In this document: one piece after another, positions 23,794-35,023 of the stretch | How the letters are laid out: each line of letters begins with the position of its first letter | Numbering within the stretch: the first letter of the stretch is position 1 | Source of the DNA: Glebionis coronaria | Taxonomy: Eukaryota; Streptophyta; Magnoliopsida; Asterales; Asteraceae | NCBI GenBank assembly: GCA_025667525.1 | Contig: CM046877.1 | Location: forward strand, 30,577,255-30,641,254 | Reading direction: 5' to 3' | Length of the DNA: 64,000 bases | Made by a program: the position numbers and the translations under genes | The notes under the pieces: generated by a model | The model's database searches: none | What the model saw: only the letters and a program-made list of their open reading frames with translations | Told to the model about the DNA's origin: nothing

Positions 23794-24373
23794 AATAAAA
23801 ACATACGTTCGTCATAAAATTAGTCACCGAGTATCCGCTGCCGCATTTCGTGGGTACTCGGCTAGTATATATTAAATGAAAACCATTTCTATTTATAAAA
23901 ATACTACAAAATCAACTTATTGTTTATAATATTTCATATACAAATCAACATAGTTTCAAAATAAAAAATAAAAATAATAACATTATAATACACAATTAAT
24001 TACATTTAATACAATACATTACATTTAATACTATAATTAATATTATTAATATTATAATTAATAACCCATTATCATAATTAATAAAAACATACGTTTGTCA
24101 TAAAATTAGTCACCGAGTATCCATCGCCGCATTGCGCGGGTACTCGGCTAGTATATATTAAAAGAAAAACATTTATATTTATAAAAATATTACAAAATCA
24201 ACTTATTCTTTATAATACTTCATGTACAAATCAACATAGCTTCAAAATAAAAAGTAAAAATAATAACATTACAATACACAATTAATTACATTTAATACAA
24301 TACATTACATTTAATACTATAAATAATATTATTAATATTATAATTAATACACCCCATTATCATAATTTACAAA
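23794..24373 (+). mobile_element. Tandem pair of Helitron 3' ends, period 286 bp
   Basis: Two head-to-tail copies of a unit containing a strong terminal hairpin (ccgagtatcc..gggtactcgg) followed by CTAG and T; CTAG at 23862-23865 and 24148-24151. After each CTAG the same AT-rich sequence follows (tatatattaaa..catttctattt). The second copy has the family-like core cgccgcattgcgcggg; the first has mutated loop bases. Helitrons are known to form such tandem arrays by reading past the terminator. Confidence 0.7.
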
Positions 24374-24443
24374 TAAAAAAAAACAAATTATACAAATGTC
24401 ACTCATCCTATTTTTTCAAAAGTAATAAACACTAATTAATACA

Positions 24444-24680
24444 ACCATCTGACTTAGTTCAGTTGGCTACCAAGGTTGCACTAAGTGCTTTCTTTGGGGG
24501 AGGTCCTGGAGGTCTTGGGTTCAAGACCTGCCAAGGGCCTTTCAGGCTAAGCGGATAAGGAGTCTAACTTAACTAGGCGCGAGTTCGAAGAAGACATTCT
24601 TCCGCTTGGATGTCATTGCACGACTCGACTCACTAACCAATAACATTTGCCGTTCTAAAAAAAAAAAAAAAATTAAAAAA
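24444..24680 (+). mobile_element. tRNA-derived SINE with 20-bp target duplication
   Basis: The tRNA-like head has A box tagttcagttgg (24455-24466) and B box gggttcaagacc (24518-24529). The body ends catttgccgttct followed by an A-rich tail. It is flanked by a perfect direct repeat aataaacactaattaataca at 24424-24443 and 24681-24700. It belongs to a different, longer subfamily from the SINE at 10553 but shares the gttcta(n) end. Confidence 0.92.
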
Positions 24681-24700
24681 AATAAACACTAATTAATACA

Positions 24701-25380
24701 CTATATTACTTATATATATTATTTTATATCCACAATATAAAACAATTTAAAGCATATATCAACAAAAACATATAAATATGTTGTTTATGTAAAATGATAT
24801 ATATAGTTTTGAACAATGTTGCAAAAAAAGTCTATAAGATCGATTAATCATCGTTTAATCGCTACAAGATTCTCAACATTTCCGATTAATGAAAAGACAA
24901 TTAATGACGGTCAACTGTAGTCAACGACGGTCAAGGGATGTCTAACTTGTCAAAAACTTGCAAATTTTGCCAAAAATATCGAAAACTCACTGTAAACTTG
25001 TGTTTATCACTTAAAGTAACCATTTATATGTATGACAAGTTGTATTTTAAGAATAATATTGCCGAAAGTACCTAAAGCTTGTTAGAAATTCCCAAAACTT
25101 GCCGGAAATACCAAAAAAACTGCTAAAAATGCCCATCTATTTAATCACCGATTACTCTCGCCTAGAACGATTACAAGTTATAAGGTGCTCGACCGGCCGA
25201 CTAGCGATTCACTATTTTTACAACCTTGGTTTTCAATGTATAACCTGACCAACGGGTTCAACCGGGGTAACCAGCGGTTAAACTTAACATTTAGATAAAG
25301 CTACTTAAACTTTCAATTGTCGTTTTTCCGAGCTATCGTTAGAACACAAAATTAAAATATTATTGACCAAAACTTATATT
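24701..25380. other. No gene seen
   Basis: AT-rich spacer. 25080-25260 has words such as cgaccggccgac and aaccggggtaacc that may be old transposon sequence, without recognisable ends. Confidence 0.35.
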
Positions 25381-25613
25381 ACTCCCTCCGTCCCTAAATA
25401 TGTGTCCACTTTAACTTTTTTCGGTCTTTCTTGTTCAACTTTGACCGTAAATATTTATATTTGTGTTATATAATACTCGATGAAAAATATATGAATGAAT
25501 TGAGTTTTAAATGAATTTTTCATTGATATAATTTTCGACAACTATTGTATAACACAAGAAACAATATTTACGGTAAAAGTTGAACAGAAAGAACGCAAAA
25601 AGTCAAAATGACA
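25381..25613. mobile_element. Stowaway-type MITE, right end eroded
   Basis: The left end is ctccctccgtccctaaata, the classic Stowaway (Tc1/mariner) terminus, after a TA. The interior folds back: gtccactttaactttttt / aaaaagtcaaaatgac and tcaactttgaccgtaaata / tatttacggtaaaagttga. The right terminal ggacggaggga is missing, so about the last 15 bp have been lost or replaced. Confidence 0.75.
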
Positions 25614-25735
25614 AGTACAAAATACTCGCAGCCATAACCTCCATAGCTTATAAAAAGGGGACAATACCTCCTGCTGCCTCTTCTTCACTCCACAAAACAA
25701 ATCGAATTCGTTTTCAAGTTCCGATTGAAATTCCG

Positions 25736-25763
25736 ATGGCCGGAATGTTTGCTGATGATAAAG
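25736..25763 (+). other. Orphan first exon, copy 1
   Basis: A TATA-like gcttataaaaagg (25647-25659) lies about 80 bp upstream of ATGGCCGGAATG. The frame encodes MAGMFADDK and is interrupted after ..gataaag by gtagtg, a plausible donor. No downstream exon of matching phase is recognisable before the hairpin array, so this seems to be a 5' gene fragment. The parent gene is not recognised. Confidence 0.35.
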
Positions 25764-27482
25764 GTAGTGATGTTAATCTCATCTGTTACATAACCGAATT
25801 TCATCATCTCTTTTTGTTGACTTAGGGTTTACTCATTACGCCATGCTTGATGTCAATTAGTTGAATCTGATGCTGTTATTGTTAGATTAGATTAATTTTG
25901 GCACGAATTTGCATTGAGGTGATCTGTTATTGTTAATTGTATAAGTTTGTTAGTTTGTTACAGTTTGTTAGGATAAGGTTTACTGATATATTCATAACGG
26001 CGTGCCGATGTGTATTTCCATTGATTAGTTGCTGCTGCTGTTTGTTTTAAGTTACGGTTTATGTAGTTTGTAGAATATATTTTTTTGAATCCATGTGGAA
26101 TTAAGCGAAGTTTTATGTCTATGCGTATTAATTTGTTTCGATTTTGAGATGATTTGCCCTTATTAAATGAGGACAATAAGATGTATGTTTGATGTGAATT
26201 AGTTGTATGCGTATTGAATCTGATGCTGTTATTGTTAGATTAGTTTGTTAGGTAGGATAAGGTTTACTCATCTATTGATAACGGCGTGCCGATGTGTGTT
26301 TGCATTGATTAGTTATGGTTTATGTAGTTTGTTGAATGTAATTTTTTGAATCCGTGTGGAATTAAGCGAAATTTAGGTGTATGCGTATTGATTTGTGAAT
26401 CTTAGCCCCTTATTAAATGAGGACTATGCGTATTAAGGAGATGTTGATTTGAATGCTTATTAGTATCTGTATTTGAAGTTGTGATGTTATTTATTAATTT
26501 TAGGAAGTACTATTGATTACTCTTCTTGGTTACTCGTACTCTTTAACCTCGCAAGTCGCAAGTTGATTACCCTTGGTCTAGGCCCCAGCTCTTGCCTACA
26601 TAATCAAATTGTGTGTAAAGATCGGTTGTGTGTGACCATATAGCTCAAATGTGCAACTTGTTTAAAATAATTTTGTAGCGCAATATAAGAATATGCACAG
26701 TGGCACTCAATTTTCTATGTTTTTAGTCAGTTATCACTTAATGTGAATGTCGTGTTCTAACAATAATAGCTACTTTGATTACATCTTTTTTTTGTGCATT
26801 TGTTAAAATTAATTCCTTGATCTTTTAACTTTAGCATAAATTAGGTGAAGCGTTGGGCGATGTGTCATGATATTCACGATAAATCTTAGGGCGGATTTAA
26901 ATCGTATATATACGCGATGGTGACATCTTTCATTTCCATGTTACACACGTGCACTAACTTATATTAAAGTTAATATAACTTAGTGCACATGTGTACCGTA
27001 AATGAAAGATCACCATCACATATAGGTCATAGGATTTAAATCTTCCTTTAGATGCATCACGAATATCACCTAAAGACGGAGTTAAATCGTATGCCTCTGC
27101 GTCGTGATGGTGATCTTTCATTTCCATGTTACACACGTGCACTAACTTATATTAAAGTTAGTGTAGGTGTGTAGGTGTGTAATATGGAAGTGAAAGATCA
27201 CCATCACGTATAGGTCATAGGATTTAAATCTGATGCATCACGAATATCACCTAAAGACGGAGTTGAATTGTATGACTCTGCCTCGTGATGGTGATATTTC
27301 ATTTCCACATCACACACATGCAGTAACTTAAATTAAAGTTAGTGTAGGTGTGTGACGTGTTAATGAATGATCACCATCACGTACATAGGGCATGCGATTT
27401 AAATCTTCCTTTAGATGCATCATGAAGATCAAGGAATCGATTTTAACAAATGAAGAAAAAGGATGTAACCAAACTTCGCTAT

Positions 27483-27625
27483 TATTGTCATGTCATTGCA
27501 ATTTTTGATATAGGTAATACTTTTGTGACACACAACTTTTTATGTTTTTAATGAGTGATCACTTAATGTGAATATCGAGTGTCACAAAAGTATTACCTAT
27601 ATAAAAAATCCCAATGACACTTTTG
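27483..27625. repeat. Second foldback type between the hairpins
   Basis: tgtcattgcaatttttgata then taggtaatacttttgtgaca pairs with tgtcacaaaagtattaccta then tataaaaaat..caatgaca. The same structure recurs at about 30065-30195, with a half copy at 30590-30640. It alternates with the nine main hairpins. Confidence 0.75.
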
Positions 27626-28773
27626 AGACAATAATAATAGCTATTTTTATTATATCGTTCTTTTGTGCCTTTGTTAGTATTGATTCCTTGATCCTTTAAC
27701 CTTAGTATAAATCAGTTAAAGGGTGGGCGACGTGTCATAATATTCTTGACACACCTAAAGACGGAGTTAAATCGTATGCCTATACGTCGTGATGGTGATC
27801 TTTCATTTCCGCGTCACGGCGTCACTCACCTGCATGCATTAACATATATTAAAGTTAGTGCAGGTGGGTAACCCGGAAATGAAAGATCACCATCACATAT
27901 ATGGCGACGGTTTAAATCCACCTTTAGATGTGTCATGAATATCATGGCACACCGCCCAACCCTTTAAGATCAAGGAATCAAGTTTTAAAAAGGCAAAAAA
28001 AAGCAATGTAATCAAACTAGCTATAATTGTCTCAGAAAGTGTCATTGCGGTTTTTAGTGCTTGAATACTTAATGTGTAGTATTGTACTTGAAGTTGTGAT
28101 GTTATTGTTAAATTTAGGAAATATTGATTACTGTTAGTTACTCTTTAATCCCACCTCAGAAGTTGATTACCCTCTAGGCCCCAACTTCTCCCCACATAAA
28201 CAAATTGTGTGTAAAGATCGGTTGCGTATGACCATATGCCCAAATGTGCAAGTTGTTTAAATAAAATCGAGAGTGCCTATATTATCATATAGAACTAGTT
28301 TTATTTATATATTCATAAATAATAGAAAATCGCAATGACACTTTTTGAGAAAATAATACTAGCTATTTTGATTACATCGTTTTTTTGCATTTGTTAAAAT
28401 TGATTCCTTAATCTTTTCACCTTAGCATAAATTAGGTGAAGGGTTGGGCGATGTGTCATCATATTCATGACGCATCTAAAGGCGGATTTAAATCCTATGC
28501 CTATACGCGATGGGGAGATCTTTCATTTCCATGTCACACACGTGCAGTAACTTATATTAAAGTTAGTGTAGGTGTGTAACCTATAAATGAAAGATCGCCA
28601 TCACGTATAGTGCATAGGATTTAAATCTGCCTTTAGATGCATCACGAATATAACCGAGCAATTCTATCCTCCATAGCTTATAAAAAGGGGATAACATTAT
28701 GTACCTCTTCTTCACTCAACAAAGCAAATTGAATTCGACACCCTAATATTATCGGATTCGTTTTCAAGTTCCG

Positions 28774-28795
28774 ATGGCAGAATTTGCTGATAAAG
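28774..28795 (+). other. Orphan first exon, copy 2
   Basis: The same upstream sequence and donor as 25736-25763, here encoding MAEFADK. Relative to copy 1 it lacks 6 nt, so the reading frame and phase are kept. Confidence 0.35.
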
Positions 28796-30949
28796 GTAGT
28801 GATGTTAATCTCATCTGTTACATAACCGAATTTCATCATCTCTTAGGGTTTACGGATGACGGCATGCTTGATGTGAATTAGTTGTATGTGTATTCAATCT
28901 GATGCTGTTTTTGTTTGATTAATTTAGTCACAAATTTGCATTGGGGTGATGTGTTATTGTTAATTGTATCTGTTACACTTCTAAATTTGATCTCTTATTG
29001 TTAATTTGTTACAGTATGTCAGGATAGGGTTTACTGATCTATTGATAACGGCGTGCCGATGTGTATTTGCTTTGATTAGTTACTGCTGTTTGTTTTAAGT
29101 TAGGGTTTAGTAGTTTGAAGGTATTTTTTTGAATCCGTGTGGAATTAAGCGAAATTTAGGTGTATGTATTGATTTGTTTCAATTTTAGAAGATTTGTTAA
29201 TGTAGTTTGTGAATCTCAGCCCCCTTATTAAATGAGGACAATAAGGTGTATGCGTATTTAAGGACATGCTGATTTGAATGTGTAGTATTTGTATTTGAAG
29301 TTGTGATGTTATTTGTTAATTTTAGGAAGTATTGATTACTCTTCTTAGTTACTCGTACTCTTTAATCTCACCTCACAAGTTGTGATGTTATTTGTAGTAT
29401 CACAAGTTGATTACCCTCGGTCTAGTTATCACTTAATGTGAATGTCGAGGGCACAAAATTATTACCTATATTAGAAATCGCAATGACACTTTTTCTAACA
29501 ATAATAGCTACTTTGATTACATCGGTTTTTTGTGCATTTGTTAAAATTAATTCCTTATCTTTTAACTTTAGCATAAATTAGGTGAAGCGTTGGGCGATGT
29601 GTCATGATATTCATGATGCATCCATTGGCGGATTTAAATTGTATATTTACGCGATGGTGACATCTTTCATTTCCAAGTCACACACGTGCAACAACTTATA
29701 TTAAAGTTAGTGTAGGTGTGGAACCTGTAAATGAAAGATCACCATCACGTATGATTTAAATTTGCCTTTAGATGCATCACGAATATCACCTTAAGACGGA
29801 GTTAAATCGTATGCCTCTACGTTGTGATGGTGATCTCTCATTTACAGGTCACACACGTGTAGTAACTTAAATCAAAGTTAGTGTAGGTGTGTCACGTGTT
29901 AATGAATGATCACCATCACGTATATAGGGCATACGATTTAAATCTGCCTTTAGATGCATCACGAATATCATGACAAATCGTCCAAACCTTCCAAGATCAA
30001 GGAATCAATATTAACAAATGAAAAAAAAACCGATGTAACCAAACTCGCTTTTATTGTCTCAAAAAGTGTCGTTGCAATTTTTGATATAGGTAATACTTTT
30101 GTGACACAACTTTTATGTTTTAATGAGTAGTCACTAAATGTGAATATCGAGTGTCACAAAAGTATTACCTATATAAAAAATCGCAATGACACTTTTTGAG
30201 ACAATAATAGCTATTTTGGTTACATCCTTCTTTTGTGCATTTGTTAGTATTGACACCTAATCTTTTAACCTTAGTATAAACCAGTTGAAGGGAGACGGAG
30301 TTAAATTGTATGCCTATACGTCGTGGTGGTGATCTTTCATTTTCGCGTCACACACCTGCATTAACATATATTGAAGTTAGTACATGTGCGTAACCCGGAA
30401 ATGAAAGATCACCATCACATATACGGCGACGGTTTAAATCTGCCTTTAGATGCTTCGTGAGTGTCATGGCACACCACCCAACCCTTCAAGATCAGGGAAT
30501 CAATTTTAAAAAAATGCAAAAAAAAAAGCGATGTAATCAAACTAGCTATAATTGTCTCATAAATTGTCATTGCGGTTTTTTGTGAGTGATCACTTAATGT
30601 GAATACCGAGTGTCACAAAAGTATTACCTATATCAAAAACCGCGACTAGCTAGTTTGATTACATCGTTTTATAGTGCCTTTGTTAAAATTAATTCTTTGA
30701 TATTTTAGCCTTGGTATAAATGAGGGGAAGGGTTAAGCGACGATTCATAATCTTCAGGACACATCTAAACATGGATAGTATGCGTAAACGTTGTGATGGT
30801 GATCTTTCATTTCCGCGTCACACACCTGCACTAACATATATTAAAGTTGATGTAGGCGTGAAAGATCACCATCACATATAGGGCATACATAATCAAATCC
30901 GCCTTTAGATGCGTCATGAATATCATTCCAACCAACCTTTTAAGATCTT

Positions 30950-31770
30950 TTTAAAAGAGATATGTACAATCCTTTAAAGCATCTATGTTCTAAAATTCTA
31001 CCCCTAAAAAAAATACAGGGTTTAAATAAATTAAAAACCCTATAATTAATATAGCCCTAAAAATATCACTCTACTTCGAAACCAATTAATAAGCCCATGA
31101 TTACAACCATGTTACAAATCTTTGATTGAATTTGAAACTGAAACGTATTCAAAATAATACTTCCTTTATATAAATAAAAAAAGAATATTACGTTTCACAT
31201 TTATAGATGAACGTCAACAAAAAATAAACCCTCCAATGAGTTGTCTTTAATTGAAACACCATTAGTTCCCTTATCATCATATGTACAAATCAAATATCAC
31301 CCAAAAATACAACCACAATTTGATACAATATGACAATGGCTTTAATCGTAGTAAATTGATACAACTATAAGTATTAATTCTAATAATGTTTTAATGGTTT
31401 GGTTAATTATAATGTTTGTCTTTTTTAGTTGTTATTGTATGTTACCAATGCATGATTATCTTTGTCAGATTCAAAATGCAAGCGACTGTGTGATTGTCTG
31501 ATTGATGAACCAAACCACTGAAACATTGTTATGATCAATTCTTACGTGTTCATCCATTATGATGATTTACATATTCTTGATATATCGGAACGATTGTTGC
31601 ATCCAAGTACCGAACGATTCTGACACACAAAGTGACATTGTAATCATGGGCTTATTAATTCTAGGGATTTTAATCTATTTAAACCGTGTATTTTCTTAGG
31701 CGTAGAAGTTTTAGAGCGTAGACGCTTTGAAGGATTGTACATAACTTTTTAAAATAGGAAATCCACATCA
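30950..31770. mobile_element. Large palindromic (foldback) element
   Basis: Inverted arms of about 120-170 bp. Left: tatgtacaatccttt..gcatctatgttctaaaa..acagggtttaaata..attaataagcccatgattac (30960-31105). Right: the mirror image, gtaatcatgggcttattaat..tttaaaccgtgta..tagagcgtagacgctttgaa..gtacata (31651-31743). The loop (31110-31640) is itself partly palindromic and has no reading frame. It ends just where the TBP-derived copy begins. Confidence 0.7.
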
Positions 31771-31784
31771 TTACATTAATGGCG

Positions 31785-33600
31785 TTTGGATAGTGTGGAA
31801 TTTTGATATGAATGTGGTTTTGGTTGATTTTGTTAAGGGTTTTGTTTGGCGATGTGGTTTAGATAGTTTATGGTTATTGATGATAAAGTTATCGTCCTTT
31901 TGTAACTGTGATTATGATGATGAAATCGTTAGCTTTTTTATGTTTTGTAGTTGTGATGATAGTTAATAGGATTTTTGTAGTTGTGATAATCTAAATGTAA
32001 GCGTTTTGTAGTTGTGATGATTTGTGCAATTACGGGTTGTGGTTATTGATGATAAAGTTATCGTTTTTATGTAGACTTCATTAATCAGCTTTTTGAAATT
32101 GTGATAATATGTCGTGATTATGGTGTCTGATGTGGTGTGATGATAATGAGATAATCAGCGAGTTGAAACTGTATTAATGATCAAACTATGATGTCGTGAT
32201 GATACAAGTGTAGGCTGAGTGTTGTGATAACGAGATTGTTTTTTATTATATATAGAACAGTAGAAAGTTGATAGCCATTGTTTGCAAGTGCAGAGCAAAA
32301 CACCCCTTTAGGAAGAAGTTTGTGGAGGTGTCATCTCATCTCGTTATAGAGCATATTGCCAAATAGAATTACAATAGTATAATGTTATATAATCATGGAT
32401 TTTTGAACCTTGAAAGCTAACGCATCTGTATCTGCAACTGCATATTATGTTGCGTCGTCTGGCATAATGTATATGTAACTACTTATTATGTTGTGTCGTC
32501 GGGCATATATGTAAATGTATCTTTTTGTTTGTTACTCTTGTGATATCTGTAAAACTTGCCGCTTTCTAGACAAATAGTGTTTTGGAGTTTAAGTATGTTC
32601 TGATCATATGTGAATGCTTTTACACTTGCAGAAATATAGTGTCTACTGTCGATCTGGCCTCCAAATTGATCTTTTGGGTTTCTATGTCATATTTTATTGA
32701 AATATGAATCCTGATATTAAATCACATACACCATCTTTTTTATTATATCTTGTTTTTACAGGTGTGTACCGGTGCCACGAGTGAACAATCATAAAAGTTG
32801 GCAGCAAGAAAGGTAGCAAAAAAAATCATTTGGTAAGGGCAGAATCTGTAGAAACACCTGTATATAAAACAAGCACATAATGTTACTATGACCGTTTTTA
32901 AAAACTACATTTCTGTTCTCTCGCTTTGGTTTTATTTGCTTCCATATAGTTCGCCTATTATACATGGTATCTTGTTACTCAGTCAATTGTATTTGGTAAC
33001 ACGTGTAGAATTTCAAGATCCAGAACATATTCGCGTCATGTGATACCAAATTTTCCCATTAGGCTTGAAGGACTTGCATTCTCTCATGGTGCTTTCTCAA
33101 GTGTATGTTCACCTTTGAGTTTGTATGATTCGCTAAACAAATTCAACCCGATGTATTATGGATATGTAAAATTTCTTTTTCGAACAATTTGATGTGGATT
33201 GGTGGTATAGTATGAGCCTGAACTATTCTGTGGATTGATTTACCGGATGAAGCAACCTAAAATCATGTTGCTCATTTTTGTTTCCATAAAATCGTTCTTA
33301 CAGGTGGCTAAGGTGATTTGACTCATTCTTAGTCGAAATTGATTGTTGCTTTATTTTTTATTTACTCAACTTTACTCCTTTTGGTTGCGCTTACAGGTCA
33401 GAGATGAAACATACACTGCCTTTAAGAATATATATCCCGTGGCCGTGCTGACCGAGTTTAAAAAGACTCAACAATGGTATGTGATTTTTCCTGGAAACTT
33501 AAATTATGTATTCTCATTTTCCACTTGTCTTGTGCCAAGAACATGCTCTGATCTGTGCAGATATCATAGTTGGGATGGTAAAAAAAATCCCATATACAAT
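31785..33600 (+). pseudogene. TBP pseudogene (segmental, introns retained)
   Basis: Copy of the TBP gene from mid intron 1 to the 3' UTR, in the same orientation. Present: the first 38 nt of exon 2 (32632-32669), exon 4 (32762-32812, with TAA at 32792-32794), exon 6 (33009-33102, one extra T gives a frameshift), exon 7 (33211-33312, with missense changes), exon 8 (33397-33476, 6 nt inserted) and the start of exon 9 (33561). Missing: promoter, exon 1, the 3' half of exon 2, exon 3 and exon 5. Introns are retained, so it arose by DNA duplication and not from mRNA. It cannot make TBP. Confidence 0.93.
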
Positions 33601-34500
33601 TATCGGGTATATTTTTTTCAAGAGCTTGATTAATAATGTTCCATATAAAGTATTTGAATAAATGAAGCAGTTTAATAGTCTTGCTCATCGACTCTTATGT
33701 TTGTCGATCATTAATGTTATCAATTTGGAAGCGGCAACGCAAAAGTGGCTCATATCGTTTGGAATTGTGGGGCATAAGCTGTACTATATCACAGTTGATT
33801 TCGCTAGAAACTGCTTCATTATGAAATCTCTCTCATCTTATTTCCTATATCGAGTTGATTGTACATTTTGTTTTGTTTTCCACTTCCCTGTTTCGAATTG
33901 AAAGAGAAAGAAGTAAATGAAAATCTAAAGAGGTTCTTATGCAGCTGTAATGAAAATCAGACCACATGAAACGACTTTTGATTTTTCATACACAGCTGCG
34001 TACGTTTTGACTTTCTTATTTTGTAGCCAGAGTGTTCATGCTAGTCGAGCTGGCAAGTTCACAACATCAATTGTGAATGTCAATCGTAAAAGACAGCCTA
34101 AATTTTGTCTGTTAAAGACAGGATACTCGTTCCACTTCTACTACAGGTAGAACGACTGTCATAGTACAAACAAAAAAAACATAACACTTGCTATACAATC
34201 TAAGGATAGTCACATTAGAATTAGTCGGCTCACAATGTCAAATCAAAAACCCATATAGAAATAGTATACAGGTTATGTTTGTCAAAACTAGCTGTAAGCT
34301 GTTTACTAAAAAACTGTATTTTTAATTAAATTGTTTGATATATTAACTGTTTAATTAAGATGTAAAATAACTTAAAAAAGACATATTTAAATAAAGTATA
34401 ATATGGTTGGAGGGTATATCTGTAATTTATAGCTTTAATAACTATTGACAATTTAAAAAGCTGTATCAGACAGCTTTTTATTTAGGGTGTGTTTGTTGAA
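33600..34500. other. No gene; local duplicate of 37.3 kb
   Basis: 34085-34195 (acagcctaaattttgtctgtt, ttccacttctactacaggtag) has a diverged copy at 37340-37550. The frames at 33662-33901 and 33950-34150 have no domain, splice context or codon signal that I can support. 34270-34490 may contain an AT-rich MITE. Confidence 0.4.
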
Positions 34501-34510
34501 ACGAACAGTA

Positions 34511-34636
34511 GCGGTACATGAACTCGTTGCTATTCTCCCAAGCTCTCTGTCGGATCTCATGGTACTCTCTCTTCAGCTTGTCTTGCTCAGCCTTGGGACA
34601 TAACTGCTCCATCACCTTATCTCTGAACTGAGCCCA
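34511..34636 (-). pseudogene. Fragment of a Ty3/gypsy gag domain
   Basis: An open stretch of 42 codons on the minus strand, starting WAQFRDKVMEQLCPKAEQ and continuing to EYHEIRQRAWENSNEFMYR. This matches the middle of the retrotransposon gag (capsid-like) domain. It has no start, stop or neighbouring gag sequence. It lies between gtgtgtttgttgaaac (34487) and AT-rich DNA, about 390 bp above a Helitron 3' end, so it may be cargo of that element. Confidence 0.7.
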
Positions 34637-34984
34637 AACATTTCTTTATGTAGAAATTTATCTACAACCATTTTTGAGGTTTAAATGTTATTACGTTTTT
34701 TTTAAACTCATCTAAAAAGTAAATGATTAAGTCAATAAGAGTATTAATGATTAAATAAATAATTTAATGACACAATAAATAACCGTATATTGTAAGTTTG
34801 TAACATATAAAACTGAAATAATTTATTGATAGATTACTACTAGAATATCAGTTATGAAATCTTAATATAAAAAATTCCTGATTTATGAAAAAAGACTCGA
34901 AAAAATGTGCACACAAAAGATTCAGCCATCAAGATTCTTCGAACAACCAATAAAAAATATTTGTTCGTCGAAAAAAGTTAGTCA

Positions 34985-35023
34985 TTGGGTACCCGCCGCA
35001 GCATTGCGCGGGTACACGGCTAG
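34985..35023 (+). mobile_element. Helitron 3' terminus
   Basis: A perfect 8-bp stem gtacccgc / gcgggtac encloses cgcagcattgc, then acgg, CTAG (35020-35023) and T. It shares the core with the ends at 10422-10453 and 24112-24151. The 5' end of this copy was not located. Confidence 0.7.

Larger units (their letters stand above)
26880..30930. repeat. Array of nine long foldback hairpins
   Basis: Each hairpin has a left arm ggcggatttaaatc..tatacg..gatggtgatctttcatttcc, a short arm acacacgtgcactaac, a centre at or near ttaaagtta, and the mirror right arm ggaaatgaaagatcaccatc..gatttaaatc..gcctttagatgcatc. Centres lie near 26964, 27155, 27336, 27852, 28560, 29705, 29875, 30372 and 30845. Arms are about 75 bp with loops of about 10-20 bp. 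Outer sequences (ccttgatcttttaacc..ttgggcgatgtgtcatgata) are also found inverted, so the hairpins sit in a larger palindromic MITE that has multiplied locally. Confidence 0.85.
25630..30960. repeat. About 3-kb tandem duplication (two units)
   Basis: Unit 1 (about 25630-28660) and unit 2 (about 28665-30960) both begin cctccatagcttataaaaaggg, both carry a short ATG exon, the same intron-like sequence (gttaatctcatctgttacat), the phrase taacggcgtgccgatgtgt, and then foldback hairpins. A partial third copy of the middle section lies at 28080-28260, matching 26440-26660. Confidence 0.8.

Noticed and set aside
26880..30930. CRISPR-like repeat array
   Set aside because: The context is a plant nuclear genome, and units are long palindromes with irregular spacing and no spacers of uniform length.
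31785..33600. A second functional TBP gene, or a processed TBP retrocopy
   Set aside because: Exon 1, half of exon 2 and exons 3 and 5 are missing, with a stop and a frameshift in what remains. Introns are retained, which excludes an mRNA-derived copy.
33662..34150. Two frames of 66-79 codons downstream of the TBP pseudogene
   Set aside because: No recognisable motif, and part of the sequence is a locally duplicated non-coding repeat.
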